Shown here in pieces: positions 47,059 through 58,400 of a stretch of DNA of 64,000 bases. This stretch comes from Atkinsonella hypoxylon. Its lineage: Eukaryota > Ascomycota > Sordariomycetes > Hypocreales > Clavicipitaceae. Where the stretch lies: assembly GCA_000729835.1 (NCBI GenBank), contig JFHB01000015.1, forward strand, positions 238,922 to 302,921, in the 5' to 3' direction. The position numbers and the translations under genes are program-made. Below the pieces are notes generated by a model. That model was not told the DNA's origin and made no database searches. It worked only from the letters and a program-made list of their open reading frames with translations. Within the stretch, counting starts at the first letter, position 1. Each line of letters begins with the position of its first letter.

Positions 47059-47551
47059 TATATTACAGCAGGGTTACCCCCTTACGCTCTTATATTAGCT
47101 TTATAAGGGATGCTATATATAGGTTTTCTCTATAAGAGTGCGCATCGCCTAGACGTCTAGATAGTTTAAGCAAGCAAAAAAGCAAGCGCGTAAGCAGCTT
47201 CTGCTAGCTCTTTTTAGCTTTAGCTCTTTTTAATTAATTAATATCTTTTAGCCTATTTTAGTTTACAACACTTAACTCTTAAGAGACATTACTTTACTGC
47301 TAAGTGACGCTTTCTCTAACTCTTTAATATATTTAGCTCCTTTTGCGTATGTATATCTTCTAAGCTGCAATCGATATTTTATTTCCGCCTTTTTTAACTA
47401 TTTAATCCTCTTGCCTACTATTGTTTAATAGCATGCACTAACAAATATCTCGCTCTCTGCTGATCCTCTTCGATCTTAACGTGCGCTACATTGTTACCCG
47501 CTTTAGTGTGGGCTGTATAGTCATTTAGGGGTTTGGTTTTAAGGCGACAAA
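47059..47551 (+). repeat. Gypsy-A 3' LTR of copy A3
   Basis: 493 bp from TATATTACAGCAGGG to GGCGACAAA, followed by ctag (47552-47555). Equal in length to the A3 5' LTR and sharing its small insertion. The inner end is RIP-mutated and the outer end is clean. Confidence 0.92.
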
Positions 47552-50500
47552 CTAGATAATGGAGGAAGTGGCCGTCTAGATCCCTTAAACGAGGCCCGTG
47601 GTTCTCAAGAGATCTGGCAAGATAGGGAGCAACAGGAAGCTAGCTCTAATGATAATTCTAGTAGTAATCCTACTACTTCTTCTTCCTATAAGAAGCTCCT
47701 AGAATTAGCTGCTACTTGGCACGTTAGATTAGGGCATATAGGACTCCCTTTACTAAAGAAGACTACTTCTATTACTAAAGGTATTCCTGATTTTACAAAA
47801 ATCAAGGAAAAGGATTTTAACTGCCTAGCTTGCAACCAAGCTAAAGCTGTTAGAAGACCTAGCAAGCATGCTATTCCTAACCCCCCTAGATGTTTAGATA
47901 TTATAGAGGGAGATACCGTTAAGATAGAGCCTATACTGCACAATAAGAGGCCTCTAGTTCTTTTTCTAATTGATAGAAAATTACAGTATAAGTGGTCTTT
48001 TAATCTAGCTAATAAAGAGGGTTTTACCCTTTATAGCTGTATTAGAAGCTTCTTTAAGGAATTAAAAAACTAGTATAACTGCTACCCTAAACACCTTCAC
48101 TTTAATAGTAGTACAGAAATTAATACTAGGTTGTAAGCTTAGCTATCTTCTAAGGGTATTTGCTTTAGCACCTCTTGCCTCTATATTTACGAATAGAATA
48201 GGCTAATAGAGAGAGCTATAAGGGTACTTCTAGACCGTTTGCGTGCTACCCTACAGTAGTTATAACTACCTCTGTATCTATAGTCTTACATTCTTCCTGC
48301 TATAGTGGATTTAGTTAATACTACTGCGAATAGTACTAAACTACTAAGTCCTAAACAGCTATATTTAGCTGATTTAGAGCCTTCTAAGACCTATAAGCCT
48401 AATTTTTCCAAAATTAGAGCTATAGGCTTCTATTGTAAAGTTCTAATCCTATTAGAACAGAGATCTAGGTTGCAGAAGCTAGCTAAAAGAACTATTCCTA
48501 GTAGACTTTTAGCTACGCTAGGTTCTAATGTATATCTAATATACATCCCCTCTAAACGAGCTGTTATAAAGACTAGCTTCGTTAAAATTATAGAAGGAAT
48601 AGGTCCTATTTTATAGGGCATCCCTAAGGTTCCTATTGGTTCTATAGTGGATAATCCTTTAGAGGGAGAAATCGATGACTAGCAGCAATTAGAAGATAAT
48701 TATACTCCTAAGTATCCTTATCCTAGTTATCTGGATGTACTGAATTATCCACTAGAACCTGTAGAAAATCAAGCTCTTCTACCAAGCAACCCTATAGAAG
48801 CTATAGAGGCCCCTAAAGCCCCTATATCTATAGAAGCCCCTTAGGCTAATATAGAACCTATAGAAGCTGAAGCTAATGCTGATGCTATAGATTTAGATAG
48901 AGACATATTTTCCTTAATTAAGGATCTATGTTTTAAGGCAAGGACTAAAGCAGCTATTACTTCTAATAGTAATAAGGATGAACTTCCTAATACGTAGAAG
49001 TAAGCCCTAAAAAGCTCTGCTAAGCAGCATTAGATAGAAGCTACCTATAGCGAATTTAAGCAGCTATTAGCTGCTGGAACCTTTAAATTTATAGGGAAAG
49101 ACTAAGTACCTAAGGGCTGAAGAGTTCTAAAGAATACGCTTGTTTATAGGCTAAAAAAGGATAAAGAAAATAATCCTATAAAATATAAGGCCCGCCTTGT
49201 TGCTAAGGGATTTATGCAAATAGAAGGTTAAGATTACCTAGAGACCTTTACTGCAACTAGTATTCCTCCTAGCTGGCGTATATTATTAGCTCTTACAGCT
49301 TTTAATAACTAGGAAGTCGAGTAAATTGACTTTATAGGAGCGTTTTTAAATAGCAAGCTAAAAGAAGCTATTTATATAGAAATCCCAGATAGATTCGTTA
49401 AATTTACAGAGCAAGCATCGCTATTAGTAGCTAAGCTACTAAAAAGCTGTAATTACAGGCCTTCTAAAGACCAAGTAATTAAGCTAGAAAAATCCCTCTA
49501 TAGTTTAAAGCAAAGTCCTAGAGAATAGCAGCAAATTCTAACAGAATTACTTTAAAAGCATGGATTTAAACCTCTTATATTAAACCCAGCAGTCTTTTAT
49601 AACCTAGCTACATCTACATATATTGCTACTTATGTAGATAACTATCTTCTAATTGGGCCTAATTTACAATATATTAATAAGCTTAAAAAGCTACTAAATT
49701 AAGCCTATCCAATAGAAGATAGGGGACCAGCAGAATTCTTTCTAGGTGTGTAAATCACCCGTAATAGGTCTAAAAGGTCTATTAAAATCCACTAATCTCA
49801 ATACATCCTTGAAGCACTAGAAAGATTCAAAATGCTAGATGCTAAGCCAGCTTCTATCCCTATACAGCTAGGAATTCTAAAGCAACTAGTTACAAAACCT
49901 CTCTTAAAATCCGATTATAAGCTTTATTAGAGCATTATAGGTACTATTATGTATCTTATGTTGCTAACTAGGGCTGATATTGCCTTTTCCGTTCAGTAGC
50001 TATCAACCTTTCTAGCTAAGCCCTATATAGAGCACCTAAACGCCTCTAAGCACCTCCTAAGGTACTTAAGTGGTACTAGAAGCTTTGCTATTATTTATAA
50101 GCGTTCTAGTCCACACCCTATAGGGTCTTCTTCTAAAGCTTCTAATAGTTCTATTAGTTGTAAAGAAGTACTTAAGACTCTCCTTGGTTATTGCGATAGC
50201 GATTTTGCTAGTGATAAAGTCTCTTCTAAATCAACCTATACTTATCTATATAAGCTAGCTAGTGGACCTATTAGCTGGAAATTAAAGAAAGCTAGTACTA
50301 TTGCTCTTTCTACATTAGAAGCAGAATCTAATGCATTATCTAAAGCTATTAGGGAATTAGAGTGGCTCTACAGCCTTTTTAAGGAGATAAAGCTGCCTTT
50401 AACCCCTCCTATTCCTATTAGGTGTAATAATTAAGGCGCTATAGTTACTGCTTACAACCTAACGTTATATAGTAGAACTAAGCACACCCTTTTAAAGTTT

Positions 50501-50690
50501 AACTACATTAGGGAAAAGATTCGTAAAGGTATAGCTAAGGTTAGTTATATTAATATAAATCAGATGCCAGCAGATGGCCTAACTAAGCCTCTTGCTATTC
50601 AAAAGCATTAACAATTCATTAAGTTACTAAAGCTTTCTAGCTAGCTTATAAAAGCAACAAAAAACACTCGAAAAATCGAAAAGCAACGAA
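47552..50690 (+). pseudogene. Copia-R integrase, reverse transcriptase and RNase H
   Basis: Continues the Copia-R frame after A3. The HHCC zinc-binding region of the integrase is seen as WHVRLGHIG (47717) and CLAC (about 47821-47832). The integrase core follows (LFLIDRK near 47958; HFNSSTE near 48108 with Asn for Asp; RLIERAIRVLLDRLRATLQ near 48200). Open frame 48305-48616 covers the integrase C-terminus. Reverse transcriptase spans about 49120-49960: YKARLVAKGF, IDFIGAFLNSKLKEA, and the active site YVDN (49631-49642) from YVDD. RNase H has GYCDSDFASD (about 50190) and LEAESNALS. The end motif ADGLTKPL lies near 50575. Most stops are TAA/TAG; one TGA at 49118-49120 replaces an expected Trp and is not the usual RIP product. 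The minus frames 47686-47943 and 48430-48621 are shadows. Confidence 0.92.
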
Positions 50691-50895
50691 AAAACAGTTA
50701 AAAATCGAAAACAACAAAAACAATCAACAACAACTAGTTATATTTAACTATAACTACCCTGGAATTGCTGGAATTAGTTATGTTATTTGGTCCTGTTATT
50801 AGTACTGTATTTCGTTAGTTAATTTTAACTTAGATATCCTTTAAAGGAGCTAAGTTGCTTATAGAACTGGTTACTTCTTACATTTCTAGAGGGAG
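50691..50895 (+). other. Copia-R 3' untranslated region and polypurine tract
   Basis: About 200 bp after the pol stop, ending in the purine tract tctagagggag (50885-50895) directly before the LTR. The same arrangement is seen at 6501-6511 in Copia-L. Confidence 0.8.
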
Positions 50896-51593
50896 TGTTA
50901 AAAATAAGCTACCCTATATAGCCTATTTTTATGCCTACTAGTTGCTCTATTACGTGACCCTTATTAGGTCTTGTTACGTTGATTTTTGGTAGAGATATTG
51001 TTGTTACTAGATGTAAACATCTAGATTTAACTAAGGCAAAGTTGCCTAACCTATAGTTAACTTTAACTGCGATTTTCTCTACAACTAGCAATGGTAGAAA
51101 TTTAAGAAGTATACTATTCGAAAGCTAAGAATTAGGGCTTTCTAATGATATAATTATTGGATAGAGTTGCTTATAAGGGTTACTTGTTATTAGTGGAATT
51201 TGTTAAATTATACATATAAGCGTCTCGTTTATATAGCTGTAAGTCGATTTTTTTGTTTTTATATAGTAAATCTTTTTGCGGAAATTATAAAGTAGCTTAC
51301 GAGCCCCTTCTAGCAACTACAGCCCGCTGATATAGTTAGTAGGTCTATAAGGGACTAGAAAGATTTAAGATCCTACCCTTACTAACTTATTCGTTACAGC
51401 GCTCTTAATATAAAGATACCACTATTACAGTTATCTATTGCCTCTACGTGATCTAGTACTATACACTACAGCTTGATTTAGGCCGCTGCTGCTTCCACTA
51501 CGTGATAATTGCTAGGAGCAATTACAGGTGCTAAATCTAAGAGACCACTACCCTCTTAGATATCTAGTCCTGTAATCCCTATTATTTTCAATA
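50896..51593 (+). repeat. Copia-R 3' LTR
   Basis: 698 bp from TGTTAAAAATAAGC to ATTTTCAATA, followed by gtaat (51594-51598), the copy of the target at 14504-14508. It contains the antisense 60-codon frame (50909-51091). Confidence 0.94.
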
Positions 51594-51598
51594 GTAAT

Positions 51599-53161
51599 AG
51601 TAGTAAATTGTTAGTTAGTTATAGTAAGCTGTTAGTTCTCTCTAGAAAGTAAAGCTAGAGGACGTTTCTAGCGGCTTTAGAGAGGGTTTTGCCTAAAAGG
51701 CGCTAGTTTTACGCTTAGTAGGTGTTTCTACTAGTTTACCTATAGCTAGCCTCTTAGTTAGCGTTTTTACCTTAGTTAGTATTAGCTTTACTGTAGAAGG
51801 TATCTTTTATAGAATTAACAGAGAGGAATATATTAAAGATAGGTTAATTAGAATAAACTAAGCACTTCTTCTACATTAAATAGTGCTAAATCTATTACTA
51901 AAGAGGCCTTATACAGCAATAGGCTAGTTAGCTAAGCGTTCTAAGAAGTCTACGTAAATATAGTTAATTTTATATTGTAAGCGTTTGCTTTCTGCCTATA
52001 GTGTGTTAATATTGCTAGCAACCTTTAGTAAGGTTTTATTTTTATTAATAACGTTATTAATACCTTTATTAAATTAACTTATACTATTTAGTTAGTTATA
52101 TATACTGTAGATAGCAGTCTATAATTTGTTAAACTACTTATTAAATAAACCTCCTTTAGCTTCTATTTTAACCTAGTTAATCTTTTTATTTAACTTATTA
52201 ATTTTAGCAATATAAAGGTTAAGTTACTTCTATATAGCGTTGCTACCTATAGAAGTGTCCTTAAGGTAAGCTTTAATTATTTCTTTAGCGTTAGATTTAC
52301 ACTTTTTCTAAAGGAGACTGTTACACTAGCTCTAGGATTGCACCTTAGCTAATAGAATAAAGAGTAAGTCTATACAGCTAATACTAGCTAAGGCACCTAT
52401 AATAGTGCTGTTAATTCTGCTAAATTTATTAGAGAAGTAAATAGTAAGTAACACTGCCTATAACAGTAAACTAGTAAATAAATCTATAGTAATAGTTTCT
52501 TTACCTCTTTTTACTATATTACTACTGTAGTATGCAGTAGCTGCTACTTTTACCTATATTTTGCCTCTTTTAGCTACTTTAGCGTTACCTATAGATGCTT
52601 TAGCATCCTTACCTTTATATTGCTAGTTTTAGCGCTTTACTTTACAGTTATTATAAATCCTAAAGATATATATTACTATATTCTACTAGAGTAAGTAATA
52701 TATATTGTCTTTAGAGACCTTAATGCTAGTTTTATCTATTGTACTGCCTTTAAGGGCAAATTTATAGGTATAAGTGTAAATAATATTTTCTATATTCTAT
52801 ACCTTTTCTTTAGCTCTATTAGTGTAGCAATACTAACTATAGTCTTCTATAATAGGCTCTACATTAGTAATATTAATGTTATCTTTAATTTCTATAGGAA
52901 TAGTGCTAAAGATAAACTTATTAACTTTTAGGGTGCCTTTAGCACTTCTAGGCCTACTAAAAGTGCTATATAGGCAGTAGAAATTAAGTAATATAAGATA
53001 AGTTTTAATGTTATCTAGCTCTATAGCTACTGTATTACCTTTATAGTTATATTCCTACTCCTTAAACTTAAAACCTTTACTCTTAGTGTTAAAACTATTG
53101 TTATAATTAATATATATATTAGAAGCAATATATTTTTCTTTAGGTTTAAATAGTAGTAGTA
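51599..53161 (-). pseudogene. Gypsy-E copy E2, extra frame downstream of chromodomain
   Basis: Colinear with 10628-12890 of E1, without the solo LTR. The start codon seen in E1 is mutated here (ATG to ATA at 53159-53161). The frame runs on the minus strand for about 510 codons with TAA/TAG stops. The conserved region NKLNKKIN and the helical block around AKGGL are both visible. Family not recognised. Confidence 0.5.
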
Positions 53162-53820
53162 TTATAGCTTAAGTGTAGTTACTATTATTATTCCCTTCTT
53201 AGAATAGGCTATTTAGGTTTACTAGAATTAACGATTTTAAACTACTAAAAGAAAAGGATAATAGTAGTAGATTTTCTATAGAAGGGATAGAAGAGGCTAG
53301 AAGTAGCTCTATAGAGGCTAGCTAGTTCTATAGGCTATAGAAATTTACTCTATAGGCAGTCTATTGCCCTTAGTGTAGTATTTTAGTGTTTAACTGTTAA
53401 AAGTAGCTAAATAATAGCCTAAGGGGATAGAAAGAGCAGTAACTATAATAGTATTAATAAATTTATAAGATTTTATAATATATAAAGGTGTAAGGAAAAG
53501 GTTATATAGTAAAAAGCGCAAAAATTCGCAAAAGTAAAGGTAAATTTACAGGAAAAGTAGGTTAAAACAATAATATATAGATTTATAGGTGTTTTCTTCC
53601 TAACCTCCTATAATTCTATAATATAGGTTAATTTTAATAGTTTTAATAATAATAAATAAGAATATAAGGAAAGAGATACTAAGGGATTTAAATAATTTAT
53701 TGTATAATAAAGGAAATTAAGACTTATAAGGAAAAGAGTTAGTAGTAGGCTTCTGCTAGCTAATTTAGGGCTTTTTAGCGAGCTATATTACTCTTTTAAT
53801 AACATTAATACTCTTCTTCT
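53162..53820 (-). other. Gypsy-E copy E2, spacer between chromodomain and extra frame
   Basis: About 660 bp colinear with 12891-13556 of E1. I see no convincing protein in it; on the sense (minus) strand it follows the chromodomain. Confidence 0.5.
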
Positions 53821-54913
53821 TAATTTATAGGGTGTTTCTATAGATATTTATTTATAATTTTAAAAGCGTTAACTTTAAGCTTATCTTTAGCAATTTATTA
53901 GTTATCTTTAGTAAAGAACCCTTTCTATTATATAAGGAATTCTAGATATAGCTTGCTTAACCTACTGCAGGAACGTTAGATTTAATAGGTATAAATTCGC
54001 TTAATTTCCTAATAGTTCTCTATACTAAACCCTTCTATTGCAATTAGCAGTAGTAGTTGCTTTTTCTAGTTAAAAGGGTCTTTACTTTATCTTAGCTTCT
54101 AAAGGTAAGCTGCTAATACTACTAGGTATATATATAAATCTAGTAGGAAATCTAGGCAAAACAACAATAAGCTTACTTTTATAAGAACCTTATATAGCTC
54201 TACCTATTAAGGAGACTATTTCTTTTTTAGCTTTTCTAGAAGTATATATTCTTAGTGTAATTATAGGTAGACTATATTCTCTACTTTAATGTTAATAGGC
54301 TTATGCTAGGCGTTATATTTAATCTTACTTAAGGCATTTACTATACTAATAGCTGTTTCTGCCTCTTACTAGTATAGCTTCTAAAGTATAGCTATATTGC
54401 TTGTATCTATTCTATTGCTAGGAACGTTATCTAATTAGATTAAATTAACAACAGTAGCTAGTTAGAAACTATATATAAGTTTGTTAAAGGAAATCCCTAT
54501 ACTAGCTACTACTATATTGTTAAGTTAGTGCTGTAGTGCTAGAAGTATTGCAGTCTATAGTGTATCTAGATTTATAACTGTATAGTATTAAACAGCAATA
54601 ATAACTATTTAATTCTTCTATTTAGCTGTTCTATCTGTTTATAGGTAGTAAGCTGTAGCTATAAGCAATTTGCTTCTAATTTAGGTAAATATACTTCTTT
54701 AAATATTAAAAATAAACTTTAGATCTTAGTTGCTTACAATCTACTTAGGAAGGCCTTAGTTTAATAAATATAGTATCTATAAGAGTAGTTCTGCCTAAAT
54801 TTCTGCTATATATATTGTGTGCTTAAGTATAAGAATTGTTTGCTTGCTGAATAAGCAATTTACTAAATATAGTAAGTTATAGGAGCTATATTTATCTTTT
54901 TGCTATAGGGTGT
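53821..54913 (-). pseudogene. Gypsy-E copy E2, integrase core, GPY/F region and chromodomain
   Basis: Read on the minus strand from 54913. Integrase core comes first: FSKQTILILKHT (about 54790) and IVSNxDLKFIFN, equivalent to the family's VSDRDPKF (about 54720). ATAYYLQTDRTAKQ follows, equivalent to STAYHPQTDGQ (about 54640), then LNNIVVASIGISFNKLIY (about 54510). Next is a GPY/F-like region, VELYKVLIKVSLLLFCLDF (about 54170-54230). The chromodomain is at about 54005-53825, with SKLYLEFLIxQKGF and NAFKIINKYL. These are hallmarks of fungal chromovirus integrase. Upstream domains are missing because Gypsy-A copy A5 is inserted at 54914. The presumed 4-bp target is gtgt (54910-54913); its partner is not in the window. 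Confidence 0.88.
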
Positions 54914-55400
54914 TGTGTCGCAGCGGGGTTACCCCCTTGCGCTCTTATATTAGCTTTGCAAGGGATGCTATATACAGATTTTTCTCTATAAGAGTGCGCA
55001 TTGCTTAGACATCTAGATAGTTTAAGTAAGCAAGCGCAAAAGCAGCTTCTACTAATTCTTTTTGGGCTTTTGCTCTTTTAATTAATTAATATCTTTTGGC
55101 CTGCTTTAATTTACAACACTTAACGCTTAAGAGATATTACTTCGCTACTAGTAACACTTTCCCTAACTCTTTAGTATATTTAGCTCCTTTTGCGTGTGTA
55201 TATCTTCTAAGCCGCAATTAATATTTTATTTCTGCCTTTTTAGACTATTTAATCTTCTTACCTATTATTGTTTAATAGCATACACTAATAAATATCTTGC
55301 TCTCTCTGCTAATTCTTTTTAATCTTAATGTACACTATATTATTACCTACTTTAGTGTAGGCTGTATAGTTATTTAGGGGTTTAGTTTTAAGTTAATAAA
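54914..55400 (+). repeat. Gypsy-A 5' LTR of copy A5
   Basis: 487 bp from TGTGTCGCAGCGG to GTTAATAAA. Left edge clean, right edge mutated. Its AAGT ending groups it with the A1 LTR. Confidence 0.9.
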
Positions 55401-58400
55401 AATAGAGGCTTTACTAGGGACTTATTCTAATTAAAATGCATTATATAATTAGAAGGTTTTTTATAGAGATCCTAGAAGAAAGAAGAAAAAGCTGCTAAGC
55501 ATTAGAGATAGAAGAGCACTTTAGCTTAAACATTACTAATATAAGAAAGAAGAAAATTATAGGGATAAAAGCTCTATATTATAAGGGATTATTTAATTAA
55601 GAGGGAAAGAAAATTTCTGCAGCTTTTTTAAGCTAAGAAGGGCTAGGCCTAGTTAAAGATAATTACTATATTGCAAATACTAGCTAGCCTATTTAACCCC
55701 TATTTTGCCCTTAGCTAAGATAGCCTTAATACAGCAAAAAGGAAGTCTTTAGGTCCTTTAGACGTTATAATTATTTAATTATAGAGAAAAATTTCTCTTT
55801 TATCCTTATCTTAGTAGTTATCTTTATATTTACTGTTATTAGCAATTAAGTTCTTAGCCTCTATATTTTAGCGTTAAGGGCTTATATAACTATAGAAGTA
55901 AAAGGTAAAAGCATTAAAAGTACAGCTAATATAGAGAATTATATACATTATACACTTCCTGCTAAGCAAGATTAATTATTCTCTTTATACCTACCTTCTA
56001 TATTAAGCTATTTTACTAGTTATTTATATAAGTTTAGTATTCTATATCCCTTAAAGAAAAGCATAAGCTCTATATCTAAAGCAGCTAATACTAGCTCTAG
56101 CTAATCTAGTAAATCTTCTAAAAAAGTTGTTTTAGAACCTAAGATTACAATAGAATTAAATACTTAAGATAAAAAGGCTAGTACTAGCAGCACTATAGCT
56201 ATACCTTATAAGGCTCTTACTAAAGCTATAGGTAAAGCTATTAGAAAGCAGTAAGCTTAAGCTACCTTTAATAAGAAGTTTAATATACACTAATTTAAAG
56301 GAGAAAATATTCTTAATTACTTAACTAGCTTTAAGCTAAAAATAGAGACCTTATTTATCTTAAAGGAAAACTAGTAGAAGATATTTATTTATTATATTAA
56401 CCTATTAATCTATAAGTATATAAAGGTTATTTATGCCTTATATAATTAGAAAGAAGCTAAAGAGTAGCTTTTACTTTAGTATAAAGCTACTCCTTAGGAT
56501 TAAAAGGAGTAAGCTAATAAGAAGCTTAAAGACCTAAAGAGAAACTACCTAAGGACTATAAAGAACACTCTCTATTAGCTTTAAGAACATTAAGCTACTA
56601 TAATTAGCGCTAAGCTCTATATATAGCGCAGTATAACCTCTTAGTCTAATTATATTTATAAGGCCTTACTAGATGCTGTACTTATTAGCTTTATAGATTA
56701 AATAAAAGTTACTAGAGCTAAGTTTGTTGCAATACTCTATAGGGAGTTATTAGAGCAACTTAGCTAGTATATATAAGCTAGAATAGAGCTAGAAAACCGT
56801 AATTCTAGACTCTATAACAATAAAAGAAACTACCTTTATATACCTCTAGGTAGAAAAAGTCCTAAGCAATATAGTATAAGTAATTTTAGTTATAAAGCTA
56901 AGGAAATTATATAGCTTATTTTAGAAGTAAAAGATTAAATAGATAATTTAACCTAGAAGTTTAAAGATATAAAAATTATACTTATAAAGTAAGTAGTTTT
57001 AAAGATAAATATTATAAAGCTTTTTAAAGAGAAATTTAGGAAAAAGAAGAAGAAAAGGCAGAATATATATATTAACGCTGTTAATATATATAATAATGCC
57101 TAAAGCTTTAGGACCTATATAACTAGAAGCTATATAAAGCAGCATTACTACTATTACTGTAGTAAGGAAGGTTATTATATAGATTAATGCTAGTTTTACT
57201 AGTATAATAATAAGATTAGCTTTATAAAGTATAATTAAAGAGTAAGCATTTTAACAGTAGAATTAAATAATCTAGTGCTATTTATTCTTATATAAAGCTT
57301 CTTTAGTATAGAAAGTTATCTTTATAGGCTTATAGTGTTCTAAGTTAATTGTTTTAACTACTATATTATAAAATAGTATTATTCTTAAGTTAAGGAATTT
57401 AGTAGGAAAACATTAAACTATTAAAAGCCTAGTAAGAAAGAGAGAGAGATATTAGATTAAATCTTTAATAAGATTAATATTTCTAATTATTACTTAATAT
57501 ATATTCTGCTAGAAGCTATTCTTAAGAGAGACTCTATTAACAGTACTACAGTAACTTTAACGTTTAAGATAAAGAAATATAGACCTAGAAGGACTCTTTA
57601 TATACTAATTAAGGAGAGAATTATAGCCTAGCCCTTTAGAGTCTATACTATAGAGATATAACACTCTACTAAGCAAGAAAGAGCTTTAAAAGACTAGGTA
57701 AAAAGGAAAAGAAAGAAAGCTAAGGAAAATAGCTCTATAGATATAAAAGTATAGCTTCTTATATAATTATTTAAAGATGTTTTTTAGAAGAAGATTAGAG
57801 TTAGCTTATAAGACCTATACTAACTAATACTTATACTTATAGAAGTAATAGAGAATAAATACTTAATGTAAGCAGATAGTGTTAATAAAGTCTATTATAT
57901 TAATAGAATAAGTGCTAAAGTTATACCTCTATATTTTATCCTAAGGAAGAGGTAAAGAGTTAAGGAGTAGAAAGATTAATTAATTAATATTATTAAAATA
58001 ATATCTACTATAGTTAAAGAGGCAGTAAAAGATAATAAGGAAGATATTACTAATAAATATATAAAATAACTGCCTAGTAGTATCTAGAAGGATTTATAGA
58101 ACGTTATATAAGAATATATAGGAAATTATATTAAAGAGAAAAAGTCTGTTGTAAACCTATAGGTAAATGCACTTTACATTAAAGAATTAAATAGTATCTT
58201 AAAGCTAAAAGCAATTATAAGCTATTTATAGAACTTACCTTACCTTTAAGTATAACTTAAAAGCCTAAACTCTTTACTTATTAATAGTTTTATAGATTAT
58301 AGTTTATAAAGGAATATTATTACTAAGGATCTTATTAAAGAGCTTAATTTAAAAATAACTCTAATAAAGCAAGAGACTACTACTATATCTTTTACATTAT

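Larger units (their letters stand above)
18349..47551 (+). mobile_element. Gypsy-A copy A3, full-length, with nested A4 and a solo LTR
   Basis: A 493-bp 5' LTR and a 493-bp 3' LTR share a small internal insertion (extra AAGCAAG unit) absent from most other copies, which marks them as a pair. The 4-bp duplication ctag flanks the whole element (18345-18348, 47552-47555). Leaving out A4 and the solo LTR, the element is about 11.75 kb, large for a fungal Gypsy element. Order: LTR, gag-pol in one frame, spacer, long ORF2, LTR. Confidence 0.92.
14509..51593 (+). mobile_element. Copia-R, full-length Ty1/copia element split by Gypsy-A
   Basis: Both LTRs are 698 bp and the perfect 5-bp target duplication gtaat flanks the whole span. 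Without the nested 29-kb Gypsy-A insertion the element is about 7.9 kb. Its domain order is gag, protease, integrase, reverse transcriptase, RNase H, the Ty1/copia order. One reading frame runs from ATG 16170 through to about 50690 when the nested element and one copy of its 4-bp duplication are left out. It is interrupted mostly by RIP-type TAA/TAG codons. It is noticeably less mutated than the Gypsy-A element nested within it. Confidence 0.93.

Noticed and set aside
18349..47551. Gypsy-A read as a DNA transposon, because its ends (TGTCGC and GCGACA) are inverted repeats
   Set aside because: The 485-493-bp ends are direct repeats flanking gag-pol with reverse transcriptase and integrase, so they are LTRs.
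47686..47943. Minus-strand open frame of 85 codons
   Set aside because: Opposite the Copia integrase zinc-binding region; a shadow. The same applies to 16472-16672 and 48430-48621.
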